Shown piece after piece: positions 1 through 6,469 of a stretch of 9,099 bases of DNA (position 1 is its first letter; each line of letters starts with the position of its first letter). Below the pieces are notes generated by a model. The model saw nothing but the letters and a program-made list of their open reading frames with translations, was not told the origin of the DNA and searched no databases. This DNA comes from Rhodospirillaceae bacterium (GTDB taxonomy: Bacteria > Pseudomonadota > Alphaproteobacteria > MPNO01 > UBA2964). The DNA lies in contig JABJKO010000038.1 of the NCBI GenBank assembly GCA_018660305.1, positions 1-9,099 of the forward strand, written 5' to 3'. A program made the translations under genes and the position numbers.

Positions 1-86
1 CAGTGAAATTGATATAATAAAAACAGCCGTAATTATCCGTGCTAACGGATTGATGCATTCTTTTAACTTTTTCATTGCTGCCTATG

Positions 87-103
87 AACACTCCGGTGTT
101 TTT
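87..103 (+). terminator. Weak terminator-like hairpin
   Basis: A 5-bp stem (AACAC 87-91 with GTGTT 96-100) closes a TCCG loop, which with its C-G closing pair fits the very stable UNCG tetraloop class, and is followed by a short T run to 103. The stem is short, and no gene is visible to its left inside the window, so this is only a candidate for the end of a transcript entering from the left. Confidence 0.25.
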
Positions 104-487
104 GAACGTCTCGAAGAGTGACACGATTTGTTAGGTTTCCGGAAGCATTTCGAAAGATCATTCCAGTTAATCCGCACGCGCAATTGTAAATCTCTACATC
201 CGGAGTCGCTCCGGCTAGGGAAATTATGCATTCGTATCATCAGGCCTCGGCCTCCTCGGGAACGGGGTTTTATACCCACGCATTATAAAAAAGCCAAGCC
301 GGCAACCTCTTGACACATCGAGAGCCAGCGGCGCCCCGGACATCAAAGCGCTTCTTTTTTTTCCTATTCAGCGTGACCCTCTATCATCTTCGCACATTTC
401 GCTGATGGATCGCGCAACACAACATGCTTGCGGCCTCGCCCCAGCGATTTCTATTTTGTGGCCTGCTCACTGAAGCGAGATTTGCCA

Positions 488-718
488 ATGGCACAAGAGT
501 AGGCTGAGAACAATGCCGCCGCGCCTGCCGCCCTTAACCGGGTCCATTTGCTGTGTTAGCTATTCGGCCATCGGATCCATCTTGAGGGGAGCAGAGATAC
601 CGAGGAAACGTTTTACCGTCAAAAGGCCGGCATCCAAGGCCATTGCCAGACCATCGCCCAAAATTCCCTGAGGACTATCGGTAAACTCGACAAGCGCCCG
701 GACACCGACGGTATTTAA
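488..718 (+). pseudogene. Possible decayed small gene with two amber stops
   Basis: From the ATG at 488 a single frame reaches a TAA at 716-718, interrupted only by TAG codons at 500-502 and 557-559. Both could arise from CAG (Gln) by one C-to-T change. The intervening residues are mixed and hydrophilic, including EETFYRQKAG and IGKLDKRPDTDGI, and resemble a helical soluble protein. No family is recognised, no good ribosome binding site precedes the ATG, and the frame may be chance. It is listed only because the stretch is otherwise empty. Confidence 0.15.
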
Positions 719-942
719 AAGATAACAGGCGCTTCAGCAGCGCGAAAACGACCAAGAACTCAGTGATGACGGCCCGCTCGAGGAGCATTTGTCTCCACAT
801 CCCCCCGCCCCGCATCCCGCTCGTTTTCTGGGTCTCAGGATACGGACAAGGAATCATAGGGACCAAACAGGCTAACGTCGCTACCGAATATCGAATATAA
901 GCTAAATCGCGCAATCACCCTGTTACCGCGGGAACAAGACCG

Positions 943-1635
943 ATGAACGCCAACCGCTACCAAATGTACAACGAACACCCCTTCAAGCTGGGCCTGTTCG
1001 GCGCAAATTGTTCGTCCGGGCGTGCCATCAACAAGTTACCGGAGCGTTGGCTCGCCGATTGGGATAGTTGCGAAACAATGGCAAAAATCGCGGATGAAGG
1101 CGGAATTGATTTCATCCTGCCGATTGGACGCTGGAAAGGGTATGGCGGCGAAACCGATTTTCAGGGAACAACATTTGAAACCATAACCTGGGCCACCGGA
1201 CTGCTCGCCCATACAAAAAAGCTGACGGTTTTCGGCACTGTACATGCGCCCTTGTTCAACCCCATGGTCGCCGCCAAGCAGATAGTGACGGCGGATCACG
1301 TCGGGCGCGGGCGTTTTGGGCTGAATATTGTGGTGGGCTGGAACGAACCCGAATTCCAGATGTCCGGCATACAGCAGCGAGAGCACGGCGACCGTTATGA
1401 ATACGCAGAAGAATGGATATCTGCGATCAAGAAAATGTGGAATGAAAAAGAGCCATTCGATTTCGACGAAGACTATCTTCACCTGAAGAATGTCGTGGCA
1501 AAACCAAAATTACACGCCGATTCATCACCGCTCATCATCAATGCCGGCCAGTCTGCAACCGGACGCGCCCCTGCGCCAACAATGGCCGTTCACGGACGAA
1601 ACCCGGCGAGCCATCGATCTTGTCACACGGATTGA
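943..1635 (+). pseudogene. Truncated LLM-class flavin-dependent monooxygenase
   Basis: The N-terminal ~208 residues match the luciferase-like monooxygenase superfamily (RutA/SsuD/DszA-like TIM barrels that use reduced FMN and O2). Recognisable blocks are the PERWxADWD segment (33-40), a GYGGETDFQG loop (67-75), the HAPLFNPMVAAKQ strand and helix (101-113), GRFGLNIVVGWN (123-134), the RYEYAEEW helix (151-158) and a PLIINAGQS strand (196-204). Family members are usually about 350-400 residues and continue with more barrel strands. Here similarity stops at GRA (207-209), and the last ~21 codons are antisense to a molybdenum hydroxylase gene, so the protein lacks its C-terminal half and part of the flavin/substrate pocket. 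It is almost certainly non-functional. The ATG at 943 has a weak purine-rich GGGAA about 10 bases upstream. Confidence 0.85.
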
Positions 1636-1876
1636 GCACCCCGATGGTGCCCAAACCACGGTCGGCCAGATCGTCCCCCGTCAAAACTGCCAGTACACCA
1701 GGCGATGCCAGCGCCGCGCTCGCATCGATCGACACGATATCGGCATGCGCCACCGGGCTGCGCAGCACGGCCGCATGGGCCTGACGCAATACGGATACGT
1801 CGTCGAGATAGCGGCCACGGCCCTGCAAAAGCCTGAGATCTTCTTCGCGGCGGACGGGCTTACCGATCTGGCTCAT
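1538..1876 (-). pseudogene. N-terminal fragment of CoxL-type molybdenum hydroxylase
   Basis: The first ~107 residues match the N-terminus of the large, molybdopterin-binding subunit of CO dehydrogenase/xanthine dehydrogenase/aldehyde oxidase-type enzymes. Visible motifs are the opening IGKPVRREEDLRLLQGRGRY (4-23), LRSPVAHADI (38-47) and GVLAVLTGDDL (60-70). Full-length members have roughly 750-800 residues, with the molybdenum-cofactor and catalytic Glu regions far downstream, so none of the active site is present. After RVRL the frame reads through antisense flavin monooxygenase sequence and stops at 1540-1538. The ATG at 1876 has only a weak GAAAGAA upstream. It points the same way as the SDR operon to its right and may once have been a downstream member of that unit. 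Medium and FeS subunit genes are not present in the window. Confidence 0.85.
1558..1569. other. Recombination junction between two truncated genes
   Basis: Plus-strand similarity to flavin monooxygenases runs through codons for GRA (1561-1569). Minus-strand similarity to CoxL-type proteins runs through codons for RVR (1567-1559). The two homologies overlap by about 9-10 bases (ACCGGACGCG region). Such shared bases at a breakpoint are the usual mark of illegitimate, microhomology-mediated joining, either by deletion with inversion or by joining two pieces of foreign DNA. The overlap is inferred from remembered family consensus and not from an alignment, so the exact edges may shift by a few bases. 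Confidence 0.55.
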
Positions 1877-2008
1877 ATTTTTATTCTTTCATCGGAGTTT
1901 CTTGCGTCGCCAGGCATGCCAGCAACGACCATTATCCACCCATTTTAGGCACGTGAAGGCGATTTGGATACCGGTCCGGGTAAATTCGGCTTGTGTATCG
2001 GGAGGTTC

Positions 2009-2052
2009 GGTTGCGGGCCCAGGATTTGAACCAGCGGCAATCGGGTTTTGAG
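2009..2052 (-). other. Degenerate 3' half of tRNA-fMet
   Basis: Read on the minus strand, this stretch follows the alphaproteobacterial initiator tRNA from the anticodon loop to the first bases of CCA. It has CTCAAAACCCGA (anticodon loop and 3' stem, one change from CTCATAACCCGA), then the T-loop block GGTTCAAATCCTG, then CCCGCAACC, all at the correct spacing, with about 8 mismatches in 45 bases against the consensus I recall. The 5' half of a tRNA is absent: the bases before it do not form an anticodon stem, D-arm or acceptor strand. It is therefore a remnant, possibly an old att site or recombination scar. The same bases can be read as a 39-codon minus-strand frame (ATG 2064 to TAA 1945), which I think less likely to be meaningful. 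Confidence 0.45.
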
Positions 2053-2080
2053 GTAGTGCTGCATCACTGACCTGAGAGGA

Positions 2081-2866
2081 TCAGTAATTTCGGTTGGCGC
2101 CTCCGCCATCAATCGTGACGATTGAACCGCTCATATAGGATGCCCGGGGCGATGCAAGAAACGTCACCATGTCGGCAACTTCATCAACACGCGCCATACG
2201 CCCAAACGGAAGATTCATCTCGCGTTCCACATCGCGCCAGCGATCTTCGGTACCGAATTGCTGTTTGCTAAACGTTTTCAATTGGTCCTCTGCCCTGTCC
2301 GTCCTGGTAAAGCTGGGATTCACGCCGACGATACGGACGCCGAAATCCGGTGACTCACTACCGGCAGACCGCGTGAAGGCCATCAGCGCGGCATTGCCCG
2401 TCGTCCCGATAACGTAGCGGGAATTCAGGCGTTCCCCGGCATAGCCGATGATGTTGATAATGGCTCCATCGGTTCTGTCTTTCATAACGCCGTAAAACGC
2501 CCGCGACAGATTGATGTATCCGAAGACCTTCAGATCCCAGGAATCGCGCCAGCCCGCCTCGTCGGTTTCAAGGAGACTGCCGGTAGCGGCAGCCCCCGCA
2601 TTATTGACCACGATGTCGACGTCGCGACACGCCTCGAACAGCGCATCCTGATCCGCGGATACCGAAAGGTCGGCAGCGTGAACACGGACATCAGCCCCCG
2701 GAATAGCCGCCTCAATTTCAGTCGCGACACAATTGAGCGCCTCTTCATCGCGTGACGCGATATCGACCGCACAACCCTCAGCCGCAAGTGAGATCGCGAT
2801 AGCCTTTCCAATCCCTTTGCTCGCACCGGTAACGAGCGCCCGTTTGCCTTCAAGTCTCAGATCCAT
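2081..2866 (-). CDS. SDR-fold protein with substituted catalytic tetrad
   Basis: A 261-residue protein of classical SDR length. It keeps the Rossmann nucleotide-binding TGASKGIG (13-20), the AADLS after strand 3 (64-68), NNAG (88-91), the NPSFTRTD segment (183-190) and the C-terminal GSIVTIDGG (247-255). It is thus probably folded and able to bind NAD(P)(H). Ungapped comparison with FabG-like enzymes puts Lys113, Gly141, Gly154 and Asn158 where Asn, Ser, Tyr and Lys normally form the catalytic tetrad. A Tyr (151) sits three residues before the usual place. I recall other SDRs carrying this same pattern (GxAG...Y-x2-G-x3-NAAL), so it is probably a subfamily feature and not damage. Its ATG lies 6 bases after the cupin stop, with GAGGAAC upstream, and it is the last gene of the SDR-cupin-SDR operon. 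The reaction is unknown; it could be a dehydrogenase with different chemistry or a non-catalytic binding protein. Confidence 0.85.
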   Translation of the reverse strand: MDLRLEGKRALVTGASKGIGKAIAISLAAEGCAVDIASRDEEALNCVATEIEAAIPGADVRVHAADLSVSADQDALFEACRDVDIVVNNAGAAATGSLLETDEAGWRDSWDLKVFGYINLSRAFYGVMKDRTDGAIINIIGYAGERLNSRYVIGTTGNAALMAFTRSAGSESPDFGVRIVGVNPSFTRTDRAEDQLKTFSKQQFGTEDRWRDVEREMNLPFGRMARVDEVADMVTFLASPRASYMSGSIVTIDGGGANRNY

Positions 2867-2872
2867 GGCGGG

Positions 2873-3268
2873 CTAGAGTTCCTCCGTGTCGAAGTCAGCC
2901 GGCATTATAATTTCCAGCAACTCGCAGTCATCGGAATATCCGAGCACCGTGTGCTTGATATTTGGAGGCTGCAGCCAGCTTGATCCTTCGCGCATCATGA
3001 CCTCTTCACCGTCATATTCGCCTTTCATCCAGCCCTTCAGGCAATACAGGAACTGGAACTGGACGTCATGCGTATGACGCTTCGACACTTCCTCTGCCAC
3101 GAAAGGCGGTACGAGCTTGATCACGTGAGCCCGAACCATACCGTTTGTCGCCTCGACCATGCCAAGGTCGCGATATTCGGCATAGGCGCGAAGCCCGACC
3201 TCGAACGAATCTGCCTTGAGGTGATTGCAGGTGAATTTCTGTGGCGGTTGGGTGCCCCTGTCGGTCAT
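2873..3268 (-). CDS. Small single-domain cupin protein
   Basis: A 131-residue protein with one cupin barrel. Motif 1 reads RHTHDVQFQFLYCLKG (64-79), giving metal-ligand candidates His65 and His67. The usual Glu is replaced by Gln (70 or 72). Motif 2 reads GSSWLQPPNIKH (95-106), giving the third His, His106. The C-terminus (ELLEIIMPADFDTEEL) is acidic. No signal peptide or membrane segment is seen, so it is cytoplasmic. Stand-alone cupins of this kind can be metal-dependent isomerases, dioxygenases or ligand-binding proteins, and the sequence does not decide between these. A GGA-containing ribosome binding site lies about 9 bases before the ATG. It sits between two SDR genes with gaps of 20 and 6 bases, strongly suggesting co-transcription and a shared substrate pathway. 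Confidence 0.85.
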   Translation of the reverse strand: MTDRGTQPPQKFTCNHLKADSFEVGLRAYAEYRDLGMVEATNGMVRAHVIKLVPPFVAEEVSKRHTHDVQFQFLYCLKGWMKGEYDGEEVMMREGSSWLQPPNIKHTVLGYSDDCELLEIIMPADFDTEEL

Positions 3269-3288
3269 TCTTCTATCCGTTTTCTGGT

Positions 3289-4014
3289 TCAGGCTGCGGC
3301 GCCGCGCGGGCGCAATTCGATGAGGTCATTGGCGCAGTTATTGCTCGACAGAAGAGCAAAGGCGACGGCCTCCGCGACCTCCTCCGGCGTTAGCGGCTCG
3401 AACTTACGCGCGTTGACGGCAGCAAGTACGGCAGGGTGATCACTGTCATCGCGGATATCAGTATCGACCATCCCAGGCGCGATTTCGCTGACCTCGATAC
3501 CTTTCGCCTGCAATTCGATCCGGAGCGCGCGCGCAAACGCCGAAAGGGCATGCTTGGTCGCGCAATAGATCGATCCAAGCGGATAAACCTCGCGCGCCGC
3601 GGTCGACGTCATCACGACAATATGGCCCCGTCCGCGTTCGACCATGGCTTTCGCGATCTCATGCGTGATCCGGAACGATCCGAGCACGTTGGTCCGGACC
3701 ATGTTTTCCATGTCGTCATAGGTCAGATCGAGAATTGGCGCATACTTCAGCACGCCCGCATTACTGACCAAAATTTCGACATCCGCCGCCGCGGAGACAA
3801 GCTCGGTGACGAAATCGCCGTCGTTCAGATCTCCGGCAATGGCTGTTACCCGCCCGGCCCCATGCTCCGCCACCAGCGAATCTAGCGCGTCCCGGCGTCG
3901 CCCGGTCGCAATAACGTTGGCCCCGCGATCAACGAGCGCCGCGACGGTCGCCCTGCCGATGCCGGCGCTGGCGCCCGTCACGAGCGCCGTTTTTCCGGAA
4001 AGATTTCTCGTCAT
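3289..4014 (-). CDS. Classical SDR family oxidoreductase
   Basis: A 241-residue NAD(P)-dependent short-chain dehydrogenase/reductase. With the chosen start it has TGASAGIG (13-20), the GDL after strand 3 (61-63), SNAG (84-87), helix Asn109 (RTNVLGSF), and the catalytic Ser137, Tyr150 and Lys154 in YCATKHAL, followed by PGMVDTDI (180-187). The tetrad is complete, so it should be active. An Arg pair after strand 2 (ATGRRR, 36-41) suggests NADP(H) preference. A longer frame begins at a TTG at 4053, but the ATG at 4014 is preferred because AGGGA lies 7 bases upstream of it. It is the first intact gene of the operon with the cupin and the second SDR. The C-terminus (LIELRPRGAAA) is like the YdfG-type group of SDRs that act on hydroxy acids, but the substrate is not identifiable. 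Confidence 0.9.
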   Translation of the reverse strand: MTRNLSGKTALVTGASAGIGRATVAALVDRGANVIATGRRRDALDSLVAEHGAGRVTAIAGDLNDGDFVTELVSAAADVEILVSNAGVLKYAPILDLTYDDMENMVRTNVLGSFRITHEIAKAMVERGRGHIVVMTSTAAREVYPLGSIYCATKHALSAFARALRIELQAKGIEVSEIAPGMVDTDIRDDSDHPAVLAAVNARKFEPLTPEEVAEAVAFALLSSNNCANDLIELRPRGAAA

Positions 4015-4028
4015 TATCTGATCCCTAC

Positions 4029-4130
4029 TTATTTCACGAAGGGTATAACCCAATCACTTTGCGGGACGGTGCCGTAATCATCAAAACCGGTCAACCGCGC
4101 GCCGCGCCGGAGATACCTGCTGGTGCTCAA
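4029..4130 (-). pseudogene. C-terminal remnant of a gene upstream of the SDR operon
   Basis: A minus-strand frame is open from 4130 and ends at TAA 4031-4029, only 14 bases before the SDR start, with the SDR ribosome binding site lying in that gap. Its last residues, GFDDYGTVPQSDWVIPFVK, read like a genuine protein C-terminus, with balanced composition and biased third bases. No start codon or longer frame exists to its right: an in-frame TGA lies at 4133-4131, and the next real gene, yaaA, runs the other way. The most likely reading is the tail of an operon gene whose body was lost at a breakpoint near 4090-4130. I do not recognise the family, and a chance frame of 33 codons cannot be excluded. 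Confidence 0.35.
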
Positions 4131-4293
4131 TCAACCGCTCAAATTCTCCCATCTCCATATCATTCCCGTTTGATTCGAAAGGGCGCCGAAAGCGGCTTGA
4201 ATTCCTGACGCAGGGATTTAGGTTGGAGGCATCACCTACCCACGCATACGAACCTGGACTGGCCGGGTTGATGTTAGGAGGAAAGGATAGATT

Positions 4294-5079
4294 ATGCTGA
4301 CGCTGCTCTCCCCTGCAAAAAAGATGAATATGGACCCCACTGAGACGGGTGTCCCGGTCACACAGCCACGCCTGCGCAAGGATACGAAAGAACTTGCGAC
4401 CGTTGCTAAAACTCAGACGGCAAAAGATCTGAAACGCCTGATGCATATCAGCGACAAGCTCGCCGAAATGAATTTCGAGCGGTTTCAGGCGTTTCATCTC
4501 GACAATAAGAGTAATTCCGCCAAGCCTGCCGGGCTCGCCTTTGACGGCGACGTCTATTGGGGGCTCGAGGCTGACAACCTGTCCGAGGATACGCTGTCTT
4601 ATGCGCAGGATCATTTGCGCATTCTCTCCGGCCTTTATGGCGTTCTGCGCCCAATGGATGCGATCCAGCCCTACCGCCTTGAGATGGGCACCAGAATGGC
4701 GAATGGACGCGGTAAATCGCTTTATGATTTCTGGGGCGCCCGCATCTCCGATCGGCTGAATGAAGACCTCGCCGGTCATGCCGACGCAACGGTGGTCAAT
4801 CTCGCCTCAAACGAATATTTCAAGGCCGTGGACACACACGCCCTTGGACGGACGGTGATCGGGGCGAAGTTCCTGAACGTGAAGGACGGCGAGGCGCGCT
4901 CTCTCATGTACTACGCCAAGCATGCACGTGGCGCGATGGCACGCTGGATCATGGAAAACCGTGTCGACCGGGCCGACGGCCTGAAAGAATTCAATGCCGG
5001 CGGCTATGCCCTCGACGCGACCGCCTCAACGGACAGTGAGCTCGTCTTCTCCCGGCCTCAACCGCCTTTAAAGAATTAA
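4294..5079 (+). CDS. yaaA: Peroxide stress protein YaaA (DUF328)
   Basis: A 261-residue protein matching the YaaA family along its whole length. It has the opening MLTLLSPAKKM, AFDGDVYWGL (82-91), ILSGLYGVLRPMD (110-122), QPYRLEMGTRM (125-135), NLASNEYFKAVD (169-180) and YYAKHARGAMARWI (206-219). In Escherichia coli YaaA belongs to the OxyR regulon and limits damage by peroxide, by lowering available intracellular iron, and the fold binds DNA. A very strong ribosome binding region (AGGAGG at 4276-4281 and AAAGGA at 4282-4287) precedes the ATG. It leads a rightward group with two methyltransferase genes (gap 9 bases). I see no clear OxyR-type site in the 4131-4293 promoter region. Function is by family; the pairing with methyltransferases may be simple neighbourhood and not one pathway. 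Confidence 0.95.
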   Translation: MLTLLSPAKKMNMDPTETGVPVTQPRLRKDTKELATVAKTQTAKDLKRLMHISDKLAEMNFERFQAFHLDNKSNSAKPAGLAFDGDVYWGLEADNLSEDTLSYAQDHLRILSGLYGVLRPMDAIQPYRLEMGTRMANGRGKSLYDFWGARISDRLNEDLAGHADATVVNLASNEYFKAVDTHALGRTVIGAKFLNVKDGEARSLMYYAKHARGAMARWIMENRVDRADGLKEFNAGGYALDATASTDSELVFSRPQPPLKN

Positions 5080-5088
5080 GAGAGGGCC

Positions 5089-5760
5089 ATGTCCGACGAT
5101 CTCGCCTATTATTCGATGCCGCGCCGCGATATCGTCGAGTTGATTCCTGAGCAGGTAAACCGCGCGCTAGAGATCGGTTGTGGCGTTGGTAATACGCTGC
5201 TGATGCTCAAAAAGGCAGGGCTTGTCCGTTGGGCCGGCGGTGTAGAAATAGTCCCCGCGCCCGCCGCAAAAGCGCGTGAACAGCTGGACCAGGTGTGGGA
5301 GGGAAATGCTGAAATTCTCGACCTTGAAGCGGATATCGAACCTGGATCACTCGACTTGGTGATACTGATGGATGTGTTGGAGCATTTGGTTGATCCATGG
5401 AAGATGATCAACCGGATAATGCCGTGGCTCTCCGCAAATGGCGTAATCATTGCCAATGTCCCGAATGTTCGAAACAAAAACATTGTCCGGAAGCTCGTTC
5501 TCGGTGGGCGCTGGGATTACGAAGACGAAGGTCTTATGGACCGCACCCACCTGCGCTGGTTTACCCGCGCAACAATGCGCGAGCTTATGGAATGCAGTGG
5601 TCTGACGGTGACTGAAATCCGACCGGTGCCCGCGCTGAAGCCATGGAAGAATAAGTGGTTCTACACGAAGCTCACCTTTGGATTTCTGCGTGATTTTTGG
5701 CCTAGCAGTTTCATGATGCGGGCTGAACGCAGTTCCGGAGAGAGAAGCTCGAATGCGTGA
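5089..5760 (+). CDS. Class I SAM-dependent methyltransferase (MetW/Methyltransf_23-like)
   Basis: A 223-residue soluble Rossmann-fold methyltransferase. Motif I is LEIGCGVGN (27-35), the acidic motif II residue is Glu53 in GGVEIV, motif IV is LVILMDVLEHLVDPW (90-104), and a strand-5 segment reads GVIIANVPNVRN (118-129). A DRTHLRWFT block (151-159) is typical of methyltransferases encoded in polysaccharide and cell-surface loci. The C-terminal ~40 residues, rich in Trp, Phe and Lys, could lie against a membrane or lipid-linked substrate, but no clear transmembrane helix is seen. GAGAGGG lies just upstream of the ATG, 9 bases after the yaaA stop. Its end overlaps the next methyltransferase gene by 8 bases, so the two are probably translationally coupled and may act in one process. 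The substrate is unknown; no glycosyltransferases are in the window. Confidence 0.85.
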   Translation: MSDDLAYYSMPRRDIVELIPEQVNRALEIGCGVGNTLLMLKKAGLVRWAGGVEIVPAPAAKAREQLDQVWEGNAEILDLEADIEPGSLDLVILMDVLEHLVDPWKMINRIMPWLSANGVIIANVPNVRNKNIVRKLVLGGRWDYEDEGLMDRTHLRWFTRATMRELMECSGLTVTEIRPVPALKPWKNKWFYTKLTFGFLRDFWPSSFMMRAERSSGERSSNA

Positions 5761-6370
5761 AACGTCTGTAATATTTGCGCGCTCCGTATTTGAACGTCAT
5801 GGTCTTCTCGGCAATGGCGATCTGGTGTTGGATGTCGGGGGCACCCCCGAGGTCTATTTCCAACTCGACAGTGAAGCGAGGCTTTCGACCCGTCAGCGCG
5901 TTCGGAATACGCTCGTAAATATGCTTGGCGGACAACCCAGGGCCAAATCTCTGATCGACGTCCGTCCGAACCCATTAGCGGACCTCTTCCCCGGCATTGA
6001 GTATCTTGATCGCGGTTACAATCAGGAAAAACTCGACACCGATCAGGACTATACGGTGGATTTCACCATCGACGATCAGGTCGAACACCTCGCTGATCGA
6101 TTTTCGATGGCTGTTTCGTTCGACACGCTCGAACATGTAGCCGACCCGCCGGCATTTTGTAGGAACCTGCTTCGCGTTGTAAAACCCGGGGGATACGTCT
6201 ATCTGCAAACAGTATTTTCTTATGTCTACCATCCAAGCCCGGAAGACTATTTCCGCTTTTCGCCGGCCGGACTGCGGGAATGCTTTAGGCAAACGCAGGG
6301 TACAATCTGCGAATGTGACTGGGAGGAATATAATGTGGCGCCCTATATCCTGCTGACCAAGGATGGCTGA
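5753..6370 (+). CDS. Methyltransferase type 11-like protein with diverged SAM motif
   Basis: A 205-residue protein with a Methyltransf_11-like C-terminal half: SFDTLEHVADPPAF (122-135), LLRVVKPGGYVYLQT (139-153) and a tail HPSPEDYFRFSPAGL (160-174), a pattern common in methyltransferases of surface-glycan clusters. The expected motif I is present only as VLDVGGTPE (25-33), lacking the usual GxGxG. It is followed by a ~35-residue insert (to about 68) before the next conserved strand (SLIDVRPN, 66-73), so SAM binding may be altered. The ATG at 5753 overlaps the preceding gene (ATGCGTGA), with GGAGAG 10 bases upstream. It is likely co-transcribed with the preceding methyltransferase. It could be a partner or regulatory subunit of that enzyme, or an independent methyltransferase. 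A strong hairpin terminator lies about 55 bases downstream. Confidence 0.75.
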   Translation: MRETSVIFARSVFERHGLLGNGDLVLDVGGTPEVYFQLDSEARLSTRQRVRNTLVNMLGGQPRAKSLIDVRPNPLADLFPGIEYLDRGYNQEKLDTDQDYTVDFTIDDQVEHLADRFSMAVSFDTLEHVADPPAFCRNLLRVVKPGGYVYLQTVFSYVYHPSPEDYFRFSPAGLRECFRQTQGTICECDWEEYNVAPYILLTKDG

Positions 6371-6425
6371 GGCGAAATCAGTTTTTGTCGACAAACTTCG
6401 ACACACACACGCCTGACAAAATAAA

Positions 6426-6450
6426 CCCGCTATCTCATTGAGATAACGGG
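6426..6450. terminator. Strong, probably bidirectional, hairpin terminator
   Basis: CCCG-C-TATCTCA pairs with TGAGATA-A-CGGG, an 11-bp stem with one C/A mismatch and a minimal loop. On the plus strand it is followed by CTAATTTT, on the minus strand by TTTATTTT, so it can end transcripts from both sides. It terminates the yaaA-methyltransferase group. Its minus-strand orientation and position right after a tRNA-like CCA end (6458) suggest it was originally the terminator of a leftward tRNA-fMet gene. Confidence 0.8.
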
Positions 6451-6457
6451 CTAATTT

Positions 6458-6469
6458 TGGTTGCGGGGG
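6458..6469 (-). other. 3' end of tRNA-fMet (acceptor strand plus CCA)
   Basis: The reverse complement reads CCCCCGCAACCA, an exact match to the last 12 bases of the alphaproteobacterial initiator tRNA. The T-loop block GGTTCAAATCC that should come before it is absent. The flanking bases instead form a 7-bp hairpin (6459-6465 with 6473-6479). The terminator lies directly downstream in tRNA orientation. Together these fit the far end of an insertion into a tRNA-fMet gene, where only the repeated 3' end and the native terminator remain. Twelve bases alone could be chance; the terminator context is the main support. Confidence 0.4.

Larger units (their letters stand above)
1..942. other. Gene-free left region of 942 bases
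   Basis: I see no intact protein-coding gene here. The first ~480 bases are more AT-rich than the rest of the window. Visible structures are small inverted repeats: 35-50 (ATCCGT/ACGGAT, 4-base loop), 87-100 (AACAC/GTGTT, loop TCCG), 200-214 (CCGGAG/CTCCGG, 3-base loop) and 730-744 (GCGCT/AGCGC). The short frames open in the region give compositions unlike real proteins. The area next to the truncated flavin monooxygenase gene is probably decayed or rearranged DNA. A promoter for that gene should lie in the last 100 bases, but I find no convincing -35/-10 pair. Confidence 0.6.

Noticed and set aside
310..345. TTGACA box as a possible promoter
   Set aside because: No acceptable -10 element lies 16-18 bases downstream; the following bases are GC-rich.
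1036..1482. Long minus-strand reading frame opposite the flavin monooxygenase
   Set aside because: It lies fully antisense to a recognised protein family, has Cys/Phe-rich unnatural composition and no ribosome binding site.
1490..1948. Plus-strand frame of about 150 codons after the monooxygenase
   Set aside because: It is antisense to the CoxL-type N-terminal fragment, whose family match is clear, and its own sequence has no family character.
1945..2064. 39-codon minus-strand frame after the second SDR gene
   Set aside because: It coincides with the tRNA-fMet-like bases, has only a weak ribosome binding site and a Pro-rich tail with no family resemblance; the tRNA remnant explains the sequence better.
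4081..4779. Minus-strand frame of about 230 codons opposite yaaA
   Set aside because: It overlaps the well-supported yaaA gene in antisense and mirrors its codon pattern. Only the short 4029-4130 tail, in a different frame, looked protein-like.
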